From Shinella kummerowiae (GTDB lineage Bacteria; Pseudomonadota; Alphaproteobacteria; Rhizobiales; Rhizobiaceae), in assembly GCF_009827055.1 (NCBI RefSeq), contig NZ_WUMK01000006.1, positions 124,001-188,000 of the forward strand: DNA of 64,000 nt. The letters run 5' to 3'. The notes under the pieces were generated by a model. It saw only the letters and a list, made by a program, of their open reading frames with translations, ran no database searches and was not told the origin of the DNA. Numbering within the stretch: the stretch's first letter is position 1; the number at the start of each line of letters is the position of its first letter. Shown here one piece after another: positions 26,913 through 37,153 of the stretch. The position numbers and the translations under genes were made by a program.

Positions 26913-29048
26913 TCAGGCAAGGATGGCGAGCAACAAGAGTGCCACGATGTTGGTGATCTTGATGGCCGGGTTCACCGCCGGGCCTGCCGTGTCCTTGTAG
27001 GGATCGCCGACGGTATCGCCGGTGACGGATGCCTTGTGGGCGTCCGATCCCTTCATGTGACGCTGGCCGTCCTTGTCGACGAAGCCGTCTTCAAAGCTCT
27101 TCTTGGCATTGTCCCACGCACCGCCGCCGGAAGTCATGGAAATCGCCACGAAGAGGCCGTTGACGATGACGCCGAGCAGCGATGCGCCGAGCGCCGCGAA
27201 GGCCGAGGCCTTCGAACCGGAAATCAGCAGCACGCCGAAATAGACGACGAGCGGTGCCAGGACCGGCAGCAGCGACGGAACGATCATTTCGCGGATCGCC
27301 GCCTTGGTGAGGAGGTCAACCGCACGGCCGTAATCCGGCCGCTCCGTGCCCGCCATGATACCGGGCTTGTCGCGGAACTGCCTGCGCACCTCTTCCACGA
27401 TGGCCCCTGCCGCGCGGCCGACGGCCGTCATGGCGATGCCGCCGAACAGATACGGGATGAGGCCGCCGAAGATGAGACCGGCGACGACATAGGGATTGGA
27501 CAGGTCGAAGGAGACCGGCCCCATATCCGCGAAATAGGGATATTTGTCCCCGTTTGCCGCGAAGTAGGCGAGGTCGTTCGAATAGGCAGCAAACAGCACC
27601 AGCGCGCCGAGGCCGGCCGAACCGATCGCATAGCCCTTGGTGACCGCCTTGGTCGTGTTGCCGACGGCATCGAGCGCGTCGGTCGATTTGCGCACTTCCG
27701 GCGGCAGGTGCGACATTTCGGCGATGCCGCCGGCATTGTCGGTAACCGGACCGAAGGCGTCGAGCGCGACGATCATGCCGGCAATGCCGAGCATGCCGGT
27801 GACGGCGATGCCGGTGCCGAACAGGCCGGCAAGCTGGTAGGTCGCGATGATGCCACCGACGATGACGATGGCCGGCAGCGCGGTCGATTCCAGCGAAACG
27901 GCAAGGCCCTGGATGACGTTGGTGCCGTGGCCGGTGACGGAGGCTTGGGCGATCGAGTTCACCGGGCGCTTGTTGGTGCCGGTGTAATACTCGGTGATCA
28001 CCACGATGAGCGCGGTGACGACGAGGCCGAGCAGGCCGCAGATGAACAGGTTCGTGCCCGTGATCTCCTTGCCTGCCACGGTGCCGACGACACCCCAGCC
28101 GATGGTGAGCGACGTCGCGGCCCCGAGGCCGACGATCGACAATGCGCCCGTGACAATGAGGCCGCGGTAGAGGGCGCCCATGATCGAGGCGTTCGAGCCG
28201 AGCTTCACGAAGAAGGTACCGATGATCGAGGTGATGATGCAGGCACCGCAGATGGCCAGCGGATAGATCATCGCGCTTGCAAGAACCGGCGTGCCGGCAA
28301 AGAAGATCGCCGCAAGGACCATGGTGGCGACGACGGTCACCGCATAGGTCTCGAACAGGTCGGCGGCCATGCCGGCGCAGTCGCCGACATTGTCGCCGAC
28401 ATTGTCGGCGATGGTTGCGGGGTTGCGCGGGTCGTCTTCCGGAATGCCGGCTTCGACCTTGCCGACGAGGTCCCCGCCGACATCCGCACCCTTGGTAAAG
28501 ATACCGCCGCCGAGACGGGCGAAGATGGAAATCAGTGAAGCGCCGAAGCCGAGCGCGACGAGCGAATCAATGACCTCACGCGCGGCCGGATCCAGACCGA
28601 GAACGCCGGTGAGATACCAGTAGTAAATCGAAACACCCAACAGAGCGAGACCGGCCACCAGCATGCCGGTGATCGCGCCCGACTTGAAGGCGATGTCGAG
28701 GCCGGAGGACAGGCTGACGGACGAGGCCTGCGCGGTGCGCACATTGGCGCGGACGGAGACGTGCATGCCGATGAAGCCGGCGGCACCCGAAAGCACGGCG
28801 CCGATCAGGAAACCGACGGCAGCCGTTGCGGAAAGCAGAAGCCAGGTGCCGATGAAGACGACGCCCCCGACAATGGCAATGGTCTTGTATTGCCGGGTGA
28901 GATAGGCCTGCGCCCCTTCCCGGATATAACCTGCAATTTCCTGCATGCGGGCATTCCCCTGATCGGCGGCAAGCACCGACCTCGTCGCCCAGATGGCATA
29001 AACCACCGAGAGCAACCCGCATGCGATAACGCCAAGCAATATGGTCAT
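26913..29048 (-). CDS. hppA: Membrane-bound H+-translocating pyrophosphatase, K+-independent type
   Basis: Couples pyrophosphate hydrolysis to proton pumping across the inner membrane (or acidocalcisome). The 711-residue protein has about 16 helices. Catalytic segments are present: [20 protein letters not shown] with [20 protein letters not shown], and DNAGGIAEM later in the protein. The sequence [10 protein letters not shown] has lysine where K+-dependent enzymes have alanine (GNTTAA), which classes it as K+-independent. AGGAGG precedes the ATG at 29048; the longer frame upstream is not conserved. Followed by a bidirectional terminator shared with bamE. Confidence 0.97.
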   Translation of the reverse strand: MTILLGVIACGLLSVVYAIWATRSVLAADQGNARMQEIAGYIREGAQAYLTRQYKTIAIVGGVVFIGTWLLLSATAAVGFLIGAVLSGAAGFIGMHVSVRANVRTAQASSVSLSSGLDIAFKSGAITGMLVAGLALLGVSIYYWYLTGVLGLDPAAREVIDSLVALGFGASLISIFARLGGGIFTKGADVGGDLVGKVEAGIPEDDPRNPATIADNVGDNVGDCAGMAADLFETYAVTVVATMVLAAIFFAGTPVLASAMIYPLAICGACIITSIIGTFFVKLGSNASIMGALYRGLIVTGALSIVGLGAATSLTIGWGVVGTVAGKEITGTNLFICGLLGLVVTALIVVITEYYTGTNKRPVNSIAQASVTGHGTNVIQGLAVSLESTALPAIVIVGGIIATYQLAGLFGTGIAVTGMLGIAGMIVALDAFGPVTDNAGGIAEMSHLPPEVRKSTDALDAVGNTTKAVTKGYAIGSAGLGALVLFAAYSNDLAYFAANGDKYPYFADMGPVSFDLSNPYVVAGLIFGGLIPYLFGGIAMTAVGRAAGAIVEEVRRQFRDKPGIMAGTERPDYGRAVDLLTKAAIREMIVPSLLPVLAPLVVYFGVLLISGSKASAFAALGASLLGVIVNGLFVAISMTSGGGAWDNAKKSFEDGFVDKDGQRHMKGSDAHKASVTGDTVGDPYKDTAGPAVNPAIKITNIVALLLLAILA

Positions 29049-29239
29049 TTCGCTCTGTCCTCCTTGAAGACCACAGGGTCCTCTCCCCGCAGCCGAATAC
29101 GCGCCCGCTCCCGTTTGCCTCCTCACAAGGCGGGGGCCGGCGCGGGGCCAGAGTGCGTTTGCGAATCGGCTGCGTCAAGCCGCCGCACTGCGGCAAGCTG
29201 TGCTGAGCGCTGGATTTTTCGGCGTCGACCGGTGGCGGC

Positions 29240-30466
29240 TCAGGCCGTGGCGCGGCGGGCGCGCAAAATAAGAAGAAGAACGAGGATGAGGCTCACCCCG
29301 GTGATCGGCCAGAACATCAGGTTGATCGCCTGCCAGCCATAGGCGTTGAACACCTTGCCGGAGGAGAAGGAGGCGAGCGCCACCGCGCCGAAGAGCACGA
29401 TATCGTGAAAACCCTGCACCTTGTCGGCCTCGTGCGGCCGGTAGCTGGAGGCGACGATCGCGGTGGCTCCGATGAAGCCGAGGTTCCATCCAAGGCCGAG
29501 CAGGATCAGCGCACCCCAGAAGTTCCACAACTCGATGCCGGCATGGGCAACGCCCGCGCAGGCCATGAGAATGACGAGGCCCGCAGCCACCACCTTTTCC
29601 GTACCGAAACGCTGGATCAGGATGCCGGTGAAGAAGCTCGGCGCGAACATGGCAAGCACATGCCACTGAATGCCGAGGGTGGCGAGTTCCGGCGAGAAGC
29701 CGCAGCCGATGACCATGGCGAGCGGTGCGCCCGTCATCATGAAGGTCATCAGCGCGTAGGAGGAAATGCCGCAGAACATGCCCGTCAGGAAACGCTGGGT
29801 CAGCACGATTTCCTTCAGCGGCCGCGCAACCTGGCCGCTTGCGGTGGCGGCGGCCTTGTGGTCGGGCAGGCGCAGGAACAGGAAGAGCGGAATGGCGGCA
29901 AGGCAAAGCGGCAGCAGCGCCACGAAGGCGCCGGCAAACAGCACCGGCTCGAACAGGTCCTTGGTGAAGATGACGACCTGTGGGCCGAGTACCGCCGAAA
30001 TCACACCGCCGGCCAGAATCCAGGAAATGGCGCGCGGCTTGTAGAACGACGGCGACGCATCGGCGGCGGCAAAGCGGATTTTTTGCGCAAAACCGCCCGA
30101 AATGCCGATGAACACAAAGCCGAACGCAAAGAGCCAAAAATCGCCGCGGAAAAGCGCGATGGCGGCGATGAGCCCACCGGAGGCCCCCAGCAGCGCGCCG
30201 ACGATGAAGCCATGGGTCCGGCCGAGCAGACGCGCAGCGATAGCGACGAGGACAGCCCCGAGCGCGACACCGATATTGAAGCCGGTCAGCGGGGCGGTGG
30301 CGAGGGATTTGTCCTCGCCGAGCAGATTGTAGCCGGCAAGGCCGCCGATCGAAAAGGCAATGGGGCCGGCCGAGGCGAGCAATGCCTGTGCAAATGTCAG
30401 CAGGAACACGTTGCGGCGCGCGGCCGAAAGTTCCCGTTCAAGACCTTCGACCGTACCCGTGCTCAT
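29240..30466 (-). CDS. MFS transporter
   Basis: Major facilitator transporter of 408 residues with twelve predicted helices, substrate unknown. The first helices read FLLTFAQALLASAGPIAFSIGGLAGYNLLG, and a loop VAIAARLLGRTHGF corresponds to the conserved cytoplasmic loop 2-3 with arginines. A long central loop (HKAAATASGQVARPLKEIV) separates the halves. Start at ATG 30466; the frame further upstream overlaps nusB antisense and is not convincing. It ends shortly before hppA on the same strand (190-base gap) and follows nusB by 14 bases. Confidence 0.9.
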   Translation of the reverse strand: MSTGTVEGLERELSAARRNVFLLTFAQALLASAGPIAFSIGGLAGYNLLGEDKSLATAPLTGFNIGVALGAVLVAIAARLLGRTHGFIVGALLGASGGLIAAIALFRGDFWLFAFGFVFIGISGGFAQKIRFAAADASPSFYKPRAISWILAGGVISAVLGPQVVIFTKDLFEPVLFAGAFVALLPLCLAAIPLFLFLRLPDHKAAATASGQVARPLKEIVLTQRFLTGMFCGISSYALMTFMMTGAPLAMVIGCGFSPELATLGIQWHVLAMFAPSFFTGILIQRFGTEKVVAAGLVILMACAGVAHAGIELWNFWGALILLGLGWNLGFIGATAIVASSYRPHEADKVQGFHDIVLFGAVALASFSSGKVFNAYGWQAINLMFWPITGVSLILVLLLILRARRATA

Positions 30467-30480
30467 GCCATTCCACCAAT

Positions 30481-30963
30481 CTACTTGCGGACATCCGTCC
30501 GGACCTGCTTGGCGATGCGGTCGAGTACCGCGTTCACCAGCTTCGGTTCCTCGTCTTCGAAGAACGCCTTGGCGATCTCGACATATTCCGTGACGATCAC
30601 GGCGATCGGCACGTCCTTGCGTTCTTTCAGTTCGAACGTGCCGGCTCGCAGGATGGCGCGCACGGTGGAGTCGACCCGCGACAGCGCCCAGTCGTCCTGA
30701 AGCGCCGCGCCGATCATCGGGTCGAGCAGGCGCTGATCGCGCACGACACCCGAGACGATCGAGCGGAACCACGAGGCGTCCGCCTTGAGATAGGTGTCCC
30801 CGTCGAGTTCCTGGCCGAGGCGGTGCGCCTCGTATTCCGCCACGACCTCGAGCACACCAGCGCCGCCGACATCCATCTGATAGAGCGCCTGCACGGCGGC
30901 AAGGCGCGCCGCGCCGCGCTGGTTGGCCGGCTTGACCGGTTGCTGGTCTTTGTCCGTCGTCAC
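30481..30963 (-). CDS. nusB: Transcription antitermination factor NusB
   Basis: RNA-binding component of the rRNA antitermination complex with NusE. The 160-residue all-helical protein has [19 protein letters not shown] at the arginine-rich N-terminus, [22 protein letters not shown] in the core, and [32 protein letters not shown] at the C-terminus. The start is GTG and overlaps the ribH stop codon (GTGA), indicating coupling in the ribH-nusB operon. Confidence 0.97.
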   Translation of the reverse strand: MTTDKDQQPVKPANQRGAARLAAVQALYQMDVGGAGVLEVVAEYEAHRLGQELDGDTYLKADASWFRSIVSGVVRDQRLLDPMIGAALQDDWALSRVDSTVRAILRAGTFELKERKDVPIAVIVTEYVEIAKAFFEDEEPKLVNAVLDRIAKQVRTDVRK

Positions 30964-31421
30964 TGTTCGCCGCCCAGTTTCTTCTTCAGGTCGATCATGG
31001 TGAGTGCCGCGCGGGCGGCAAAACCGCCCTTGTCACCCTCCGAACGGCGCGCACGCGCCCAGGCCTGCGCGTCGTTCTCGACGGTCAGGATGCCGTTGCC
31101 GATCGGCAGGCTCTCGCTGACGGCGAGGTCCATCAGCGCGCGGCTGGATTCGTTGGCGACGATGTCGAAATGATAGGTCTCGCCACGGATGACCATGCCG
31201 AGTGCGACGAAGCCGTCATACCAGGTGCCGCCGTTTTCCGCACCATCGAGCGCCATGGCGACGGCTGCGGGGATTTCTAGCGCGCCCATGACGGTCACGA
31301 TATCGTAGGTGGCGCCGGCGGCGTCGAGCGCATGTTTGGCGCCGTCGAGCATCGCATCGGCCATGTCATCGTAGAAGCGGGCTTCGACGATGAGGAGATG
31401 GGGATTATCGGTGTCGGCCAT
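30960..31421 (-). CDS. ribH: 6,7-dimethyl-8-ribityllumazine synthase
   Basis: Penultimate step of riboflavin synthesis. 153 residues, with [20 protein letters not shown] near the start, VPG-type substrate loop replaced by [14 protein letters not shown], and [29 protein letters not shown] containing the catalytic histidine. Full length and coupled to nusB. No FMN riboswitch was found in the 199 bases upstream. In this genome it is separated from ribE/ribD by a cupin gene and a GGDEF gene. Confidence 0.97.
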   Translation of the reverse strand: MADTDNPHLLIVEARFYDDMADAMLDGAKHALDAAGATYDIVTVMGALEIPAAVAMALDGAENGGTWYDGFVALGMVIRGETYHFDIVANESSRALMDLAVSESLPIGNGILTVENDAQAWARARRSEGDKGGFAARAALTMIDLKKKLGGEQ

Positions 31422-31563
31422 AAATCACCTGAAAAATTGGAAGCAAGCCACGCATCTGCGGGCAGAGGCGGCGGTCAAACCACGCCCGACGGTGCTTGGC
31501 AAGCATTTTCCGCCCCGCATTGCGATTTCAGCCCCCGGCAGAGGCCCGCCGCATGAAACGGGA

Positions 31564-31599
31564 TTGACATATCGGAACAAAATGAGAACGATATGTCAA
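31564..31599. promoter_or_regulatory. Inverted repeat overlapping the cupin-gene promoter (candidate operator)
   Basis: Perfect 11-bp arms TTGACATATCG (31564-31574) and CGATATGTCAA (31589-31599) with a 14-base spacer, 22 bases before the cupin start codon. The left arm contains a consensus -35 hexamer TTGACA, so a protein bound to the dyad would probably block or position RNA polymerase. It lies between divergent ribH and the cupin gene. Confidence 0.65.
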
Positions 31600-31620
31600 C
31601 CCCGGCACGAGGAAATTGCA

Positions 31621-32124
31621 ATGAGCGAACAGCAATCCCCAATCGTCAACATTGCCCGACTGAAACTCGAACACTGGAGCCAGGGCACGCTCTATGAATC
31701 CCGCGACACATCCTTCGGCGCCCTTCTCGGCCTCAAGGACCTCGGCATCGGTTATGGCGAGGTGCCGCCGGGCAAATCGGGCTGCCCTTTCCACAACCAC
31801 CACGTCGAAGACGAGCTTTTCATCATCCTCGAGGGTCACGGGACCTATCGCTTCGGCACGGAGCGGCATCTCGTCGGCCCCGGCGACGTCCTTGGTGCAC
31901 CCGCCGGCGGCACGGAAACCGCGCATCAGATCATCAACACCGGCACGGTCCCGCTCAAATATCTCTCGATCTCCTCGATGGCGGCCACTGAGATTTGCGG
32001 ATATCCCGATTCCGGCAAATTCCTTGCCAAGACGAGGATCGCGACGGGGGGCAGGACGGCGTTCAGCACCATGGGCCGCATGGGTGAGGACATCGACTAC
32101 TGGGAGGGCGAACCCGGCGCGTAG
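31621..32124 (+). CDS. Cupin-domain protein
   Basis: A 167-residue protein with one cupin barrel. Motif 1 is GKSGCPFHNHHVEDELFIILEG, with two or three histidines and a glutamate for metal; motif 2 is GPGDVLGAPAGGTETAHQIINTG. The C-terminal 45 residues (SGKFLAKTRIATGGRTAF ... DYWEGEPGA) are typical of cupins of unknown substrate in rhizobia. GAGGA precedes the ATG. A perfect 11-bp inverted repeat covers its promoter, so its expression is likely ligand-controlled. Stop codon is 6 bases from the convergent GGDEF gene. Confidence 0.88.
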   Translation: MSEQQSPIVNIARLKLEHWSQGTLYESRDTSFGALLGLKDLGIGYGEVPPGKSGCPFHNHHVEDELFIILEGHGTYRFGTERHLVGPGDVLGAPAGGTETAHQIINTGTVPLKYLSISSMAATEICGYPDSGKFLAKTRIATGGRTAFSTMGRMGEDIDYWEGEPGA

Positions 32125-32130
32125 AGCCGG

Positions 32131-33267
32131 TCACGCCGCCAGCGAAACGCGGTTCCGGCCGTTGCGCTTGGAAATATAGAGCGCCTTGTCGGCATTGCTC
32201 AGCAGGGAATCGAAGCTCGCGCAATCCTCACCACCCATGGCGATGCCGGCGCTGACGGTGCAGGTGATCGAGCGGCCGCCGATGGGAATGAGCTTTGCTG
32301 CGAAATCCATGCGGACGCGTTCGGCGATGCGCTGGGCGCGTTCCGGCATGGTGCGGTCGAGCACGACGATGAACTCCTCGCCACCGAGACGGGCGGCGCA
32401 GGCGGCCGTGCCACAGACGTCCCGCAGAACCTCGGCGAAAACCTTCAGCACCGCGTCGCCCGCCGCATGCCCGTGGCGGTCGTTGACCGACTTGAAACTG
32501 TCGAGGTCGAAGGCGATGGCCGCGGTGTGTGGCTTGACCGGTTCATCGCCATAGGTGTCGAAGAGGGCGCGGCGGTTCAGCAGGCCCGTCAGCGCATCGG
32601 TCATGGCGGCGCGCTGGTGGTTGCCGGCCACGCGCCACTGGTTGAGGGCGAGCGACATAGCGCCGATGCCGGTAATGCCCATGATCGCGGCAATCAGGTT
32701 GAGATTTTCCGCCCAGTTCTCCGGCGCGTGTCCCATCACCCACTGCCCGTCATGGATCAGCACGCCTGCGCAAAGCAGGAATGAAACAGCCGTCAGCAGG
32801 TAGAGCATGACGATGCCGGTCAGCGGCAGCGGCGCCTCCGCGCGGCCCTGCCAATATTCGCGCGCCGTCGCAACGAGGCATCCCGCCAACAGCAGATTGA
32901 GCGCGATAAAACCGACACCGTCGTAACCTGAAGCCAGCGGCGGCAATGCAATGGCAGAGCATGCCAGAAACACCGCGGCAATACGCTGGCGCCCGCTCTT
33001 GCCGGAGCGGAACCGGTAGGCGGCACCGTAGATGAAGGCGAATCCAAGGAACTGCAGGACGAAAGCGAGGCACGCAACGGCGACGATCGGATGCTCGACA
33101 TAGACGCTGTAGACGATGACGGCCGGCACGATGAAGCCGATTCCGATCGACCAGGACAGAAGAAAACGCTCGACGCGCGCCGACATCCACGACGCAAAGA
33201 GCGTCGCCGACAGGCAGAAGCCTGCAAGGCCGATCGCCAACAAAAGAGTGTGGTAGTGAGGCGCCAT
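32131..33267 (-). CDS. Membrane-bound diguanylate cyclase (GGDEF)
   Basis: Predicted c-di-GMP synthase of 378 residues. Six or more membrane helices fill residues 1-205; the GGDEF domain occupies about 210-378 with DALTGLLNRRALFD, AIAFDLDSFKSVNDRHGHAAGD and the active-site motif LGGEEFIVVL. The RxxD inhibitory site normally five residues before the motif is absent (sequence there is ACAAR), so product inhibition may be lacking. It lies between ribE and the cupin gene. c-di-GMP could feed into the polysaccharide cluster at 10-20 kb, but that is only inference. Confidence 0.93.
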   Translation of the reverse strand: MAPHYHTLLLAIGLAGFCLSATLFASWMSARVERFLLSWSIGIGFIVPAVIVYSVYVEHPIVAVACLAFVLQFLGFAFIYGAAYRFRSGKSGRQRIAAVFLACSAIALPPLASGYDGVGFIALNLLLAGCLVATAREYWQGRAEAPLPLTGIVMLYLLTAVSFLLCAGVLIHDGQWVMGHAPENWAENLNLIAAIMGITGIGAMSLALNQWRVAGNHQRAAMTDALTGLLNRRALFDTYGDEPVKPHTAAIAFDLDSFKSVNDRHGHAAGDAVLKVFAEVLRDVCGTAACAARLGGEEFIVVLDRTMPERAQRIAERVRMDFAAKLIPIGGRSITCTVSAGIAMGGEDCASFDSLLSNADKALYISKRNGRNRVSLAA

Positions 33268-33400
33268 GCGGCAACGGTCTCCAGCGATCCGATGCGCGCA
33301 CCCTAGGGAGGCAGAGGTATCGATATCGTTACCGCAACCGTTGGGTTTTTATCGACGACCGTCCCTCTTCATGACAACGCCCGTATCTGTCACGCCGACG

Positions 33401-34018
33401 TCACGCCTTGGCTGTGGGAAACTCGGCAAGCCGGGCTGCATAGCGCGCCATCGTGTCGACCTCGAAGTTGACGAAGTCGCCGGCCTTGCGCTCGCCCCAG
33501 GTGGTCACTTCCAGGGTGTGACGGATCAAAAGCACGTCGAAGACGGCGCCGTCGACCGCATTGACGGTGAGCGAGGTGCCGTCCAGCGCGACCGAGCCCT
33601 TTGGCGCCACGAAGCGCTCCAGACCTTCCGGCGCGCGGATGCGGTAACGGGTCGCATCGCCCTCTGCCTCGACGGAGAGGATTTCCGCCTTGCCGTCGAC
33701 ATGACCGGAGACGATGTGGCCGCCCAGTTCGTCACCGATCTTGAGCGAACGCTCCAGATTGATCTTCGTGCCGGCCTTCCAGCCGGCGATCGTCGTCAGC
33801 CGCAGCGCCTCTTCCCAGGCTTCCACCTCGAACCAGCGGGCATTCGCCCCCTCTTCCGGCAAGGCGGTGACGGTGAGGCAGGTGCCGGAATGGGCAATCG
33901 ACGCGCCCATGTCGATGGTGGCCGGGTCATAGTTGGTGCGCACGCGAAGGCGGACGCCTTCGTTCATGGGCTCGACCTTTTCGACCGTTCCGATATCCGT
34001 GACAATGCCGGTAAACAT
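33401..34018 (-). CDS. ribE: Riboflavin synthase, alpha subunit
   Basis: Dismutates two lumazine molecules to riboflavin. The 205-residue protein has the N-terminal MFTGIVTDIGTVEKVEP and two lumazine-binding barrels, the first with ASIAHSGTCLTVTA and GGHIVSGHVDGKAEI, the second with VALDGTSLTVNAVDGAVFDVLLIRHTLEVTTWG. The start at 34018 overlaps the ribD stop codon (TGATG), so translation is coupled. The longer frame upstream lies inside ribD and is not used. Confidence 0.97.
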   Translation of the reverse strand: MFTGIVTDIGTVEKVEPMNEGVRLRVRTNYDPATIDMGASIAHSGTCLTVTALPEEGANARWFEVEAWEEALRLTTIAGWKAGTKINLERSLKIGDELGGHIVSGHVDGKAEILSVEAEGDATRYRIRAPEGLERFVAPKGSVALDGTSLTVNAVDGAVFDVLLIRHTLEVTTWGERKAGDFVNFEVDTMARYAARLAEFPTAKA

Positions 34019-35115
34019 CACTCGTCTCTTTCGTAATCGTGCAAAACATCCGCACCATAGCGGGCCGTGTGGCGGAGCGAAAACCCGTCCGGCATCCGCC
34101 CGGACACACATGGGGATGCAACCCCGTCTTTGCCAATGGTGCCAGCGCCGCTAGACAGCAGGATGCGGTCGACGAGACCGGCATCGAGAAAGGATCGCGC
34201 CGCCCGCGCGCCGCCTTCGACGAGCAGCGAGGAAATGCCGCGCGTCGCAAGCGCCGGCAGCAGCGCATCGAGCCGGCGCGGATCGCAGATCAGCACCTCG
34301 ACGCCGAGCGCCTCCAGCGCTGCATGACGGCCATCAAGCGCCGGATCGTCCAGGCTCTCCTTCGACGTCACGACAATGACCGGCACGACGCGGGCGGTGC
34401 TGGCAAGCTTCGAGGCGGGCGGCAGTTCCAGGCGCGGATCGAGCACGATACGGACGGGCGAGCGCGCTTCCAGCCCGGGCAGACGGCAGGTCAGTTCCGG
34501 GTCGTCGGCAAGCGCCGTGCCGATGCCGATCAGGATGGCATCCGTCTCGGCGCGCAGGATATGGACTTGTCCGCGCGATACCGGCCCGGTGATGGCCACC
34601 TGCCCTGCCCCCAGCCGTCCGAGCATGCCATCGGCCGAAACGGCAAGTTTCAGAGTCACATAGGGCTGCTTCCTCGTCTGGCGATTCAAGTAGGCGGCAA
34701 GTGCCGCACGGCCTTCGGCCTCCAGCACGCCGGTCTCGACAGAAATACCGGCATCGCGCAGCATCGAAAGCCCCCTGCCCGCCACCCGCTCATCCGGGTC
34801 GGTGACCGAGACGACGACGCGCGCGACGCCCGAAGCGATCAGCGCATCGGCGCAGGGCGGCGTCTTGCCGTGATGGGAGCAGGGTTCGAGCGTGACATAG
34901 GCTGTTGCACCGCGCGCAGCCTCACCGGCTTCGGCAAGCGCCTGCGTTTCCGCATGCGGTCGGCCGCCCGGTGCTGTCACGGCGGAGCCGAGGATCACGC
35001 CGTCCTTGACGATGAGGCAGGCGACGGAGGGATTGGTGGAGGTCAGCCCGAGATTGCGGCGGCAGAGGCGGATTGCCGCTGCCATGAAGCGTTCATCTTC
35101 GGCCAGGCCGGACAT
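34018..35115 (-). CDS. ribD: Bifunctional pyrimidine deaminase/reductase RibD
   Basis: Two consecutive early riboflavin steps. N-terminal zinc deaminase domain has GGRPHAETQALAEAG and TLEPCSHHGKTPPCADALI with the His/Cys/Cys metal set; C-terminal reductase domain from about residue 150 includes VTLKLAVSADGMLG and LLVEGGARAARSFLDAGLVDR. Length of 365 residues is normal. Its start codon directly abuts the nrdR stop codon, and its end overlaps ribE: a nrdR-ribD-ribE operon. Confidence 0.97.
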   Translation of the reverse strand: MSGLAEDERFMAAAIRLCRRNLGLTSTNPSVACLIVKDGVILGSAVTAPGGRPHAETQALAEAGEAARGATAYVTLEPCSHHGKTPPCADALIASGVARVVVSVTDPDERVAGRGLSMLRDAGISVETGVLEAEGRAALAAYLNRQTRKQPYVTLKLAVSADGMLGRLGAGQVAITGPVSRGQVHILRAETDAILIGIGTALADDPELTCRLPGLEARSPVRIVLDPRLELPPASKLASTARVVPVIVVTSKESLDDPALDGRHAALEALGVEVLICDPRRLDALLPALATRGISSLLVEGGARAARSFLDAGLVDRILLSSGAGTIGKDGVASPCVSGRMPDGFSLRHTARYGADVLHDYERDE

Positions 35116-35595
35116 CTAGCCGTCCGCGCCCGGATCGCGGGCAATCTTGGCGGCGACTTCCGAGAGGATCTTCTCGAAATCGTCGACATGGGAGAAGTCG
35201 CGATAAACCGAGGCGTAGCGCACGAAGCCCACGTCATCGAGCGCTTTCAGGGCTTCCAGCACCTGGAGGCCGATTTCCTCGGACGAGATTTCGGTCTCGC
35301 CGGAGCTTTCCAGGCGCCGGACGATGCCCGAGACCGCGCGTTCGATGCGGTCCCGGTCGACGGGCCGCTTGCGAAGCGCGATCTCGAAGGATTTCACGAG
35401 CTTGTTGCGGTCGAAGGGGGCCTTGCGGCCCGTCTTCTTGGCAACCATCAGCTCGCGCAGCTGCACCCGTTCGAAGGTCGTGAACCGACCGCCGCAATCC
35501 GGGCAGATGCGCCGGCGGCGAATGGCGGCCCCGTCCTCTGCGGGACGGGAATCCTTCACCTGCGTATCTTCCGAGCCGCAATAGGGGCAGCGCAT
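35116..35595 (-). CDS. nrdR: Transcriptional repressor NrdR
   Basis: Zinc-finger/ATP-cone repressor of ribonucleotide reductase genes. The 159-residue protein has the four-cysteine zinc ribbon [17 protein letters not shown] ... [19 protein letters not shown] and an ATP-cone from about residue 49 ([26 protein letters not shown]). AAGGAG precedes the ATG. It follows glyA with a 67-base gap and abuts ribD, the usual rhizobial order. Confidence 0.97.
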   Translation of the reverse strand: MRCPYCGSEDTQVKDSRPAEDGAAIRRRRICPDCGGRFTTFERVQLRELMVAKKTGRKAPFDRNKLVKSFEIALRKRPVDRDRIERAVSGIVRRLESSGETEISSEEIGLQVLEALKALDDVGFVRYASVYRDFSHVDDFEKILSEVAAKIARDPGADG

Positions 35596-35662
35596 GAACT
35601 CTCCTTGTTTCTACGCAGTTCCGGACGGAAAACCGCGCGACACTTTTCTTGGAACTGCTGCC

Positions 35663-36961
35663 TTACATGTAGGAGTACATCGGAAAGCGGTTCGTCAGAG
35701 CGACGACCTTTTCCCGAACGGCAGCTTCAACGCCCGCATTGCCCTCGTCGGAATTGGCGACCTTCAGGCCGTCGAGAACTTCGACGATCAGGTTGCCGAT
35801 TTCCTTGAACTCGGCTTCCTTGAAGCCGCGGGTCGTGCCGGCCGGCGTGCCGAGGCGGACACCGGAGGTGACGAACGGCTTTTCAGGGTCGAACGGGATG
35901 CCGTTCTTGTTGCAGGTGACATAGGCGCGACCAAGCGCTGCTTCCGCCCGCTTGCCGGTGGCGTTCTTCTTGCGAAGGTCGACCAGCATCAGGTGGTTGT
36001 CGGTGCCGCCGGAAACGATGTCGAGACCGCCGGCCTTCAGCGTTTCGGCCAGCGTCTTGGCGTTCTTGACGATCTGCGCGGCGTATTCCTTGAATTCCGG
36101 CTGCAGCGCCTCGCCGAAGGCCACGGCCTTGGCGGCGATGATGTGCATCAGCGGACCGCCCTGCAGGCCCGGGAAGACGGCCGAGTTGATCTTCTTGGCG
36201 ATATCCTCGTCGTTCGTCAGAACGACGCCACCACGCGGGCCGCGCAGCGACTTGTGCGTCGTGGTCGTCGCAACATGGCAGTGCGGGAACGGCGACGGAT
36301 GCTGGCCACCGGCGACGAGGCCGGCGATGTGGGCCATGTCGACCATCAGGTAGGCGCCGACTTCATCGGCGATCTCGCGGAAACGCTTCCAGTCCCAGAT
36401 ACGGGAATAGGCGGTGCCGCCGGCGATGATGAGCTTGGGCTTGTTCTTGCGCGCCTTTTCGGCAACGTCGTCCATGTCGAGAAGGTGGTCGCCTTCACGC
36501 ACGCCGTAGGACACGACGTTGAACCATTTGCCGGACATGTTGACCGGCGAACCGTGCGTCAGGTGGCCACCCGAATTGAGGTCGAGGCCCATGAAGGTGT
36601 CGCCCGGCTGCAGCAGCGCGAGGAAGACGGCCTGGTTCATCTGCGAACCGGAGTTCGGCTGGACGTTGGCGAAGTCGACGCCGAACAGCTTTTTCGCACG
36701 CTCGATGGCAAGCTCTTCGGCAATGTCGACGAACTGGCAGCCGCCATAATAGCGCTTGCCCGGATAACCTTCGGCATACTTGTTCGTCATGATCGAGCCC
36801 TGGGCTTCGAGCACGGCGCGCGAAACGATGTTTTCCGAGGCGATCAGTTCGATCTCGTGGCGCTGGCGACCGAGTTCCTTCTGGATCGAGCCGAAAATGT
36901 CCGGGTCGGTATCGGCAAGGGAACGCGTGAAGAAAACGTCGGTGGCGGAAGACTGGCTCAT
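35663..36961 (-). CDS. glyA: Serine hydroxymethyltransferase
   Basis: PLP enzyme interconverting serine and glycine and charging tetrahydrofolate with a one-carbon unit. The 432-residue protein has [29 protein letters not shown], and the PLP-lysine segment [22 protein letters not shown] precedes the ATG. First gene of the glyA-nrdR-ribD-ribE group. Nothing unusual in motif content. Confidence 0.98.
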   Translation of the reverse strand: MSQSSATDVFFTRSLADTDPDIFGSIQKELGRQRHEIELIASENIVSRAVLEAQGSIMTNKYAEGYPGKRYYGGCQFVDIAEELAIERAKKLFGVDFANVQPNSGSQMNQAVFLALLQPGDTFMGLDLNSGGHLTHGSPVNMSGKWFNVVSYGVREGDHLLDMDDVAEKARKNKPKLIIAGGTAYSRIWDWKRFREIADEVGAYLMVDMAHIAGLVAGGQHPSPFPHCHVATTTTHKSLRGPRGGVVLTNDEDIAKKINSAVFPGLQGGPLMHIIAAKAVAFGEALQPEFKEYAAQIVKNAKTLAETLKAGGLDIVSGGTDNHLMLVDLRKKNATGKRAEAALGRAYVTCNKNGIPFDPEKPFVTSGVRLGTPAGTTRGFKEAEFKEIGNLIVEVLDGLKVANSDEGNAGVEAAVREKVVALTNRFPMYSYM

Positions 36962-37096
36962 CCTCGAGGCTCCTTAAGGGTGGGTGGCACGGTGTTTATC
37001 GTCCTCGCATGGCAAGGGCAATATCCGCTCCACGGTTTGCGCCATTTCCACGCGCCTTATGCGATAAAAACGACAAGCGGCAAAAAGCCGAAACGA

Positions 37097-37133
37097 CAAA
37101 GGCCCCGCATTCCCGTGGAACGCGAGGCCTTTG
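37097..37133 (-). terminator. Hairpin after the L,D-transpeptidase gene
   Basis: Stem CAAAGGCC / GGCCTTTG with further internal pairing of CGC with GCG and a loop of about 14 bases, 20 bases past the stop codon. On the minus strand it is followed only by TCGTTT, so termination may be partial. Confidence 0.6.
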
Positions 37134-37153
37134 AAAAAATCAGACGATTTGCC

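Noticed and set aside
28375-28420. Short tandem repeat within hppA
   Set aside because: It encodes the conserved [10 protein letters not shown] motif of pyrophosphatases, not a DNA repeat element.
31422-31563. FMN riboswitch before ribH
   Set aside because: None of the conserved RFN segments are visible on the minus strand.
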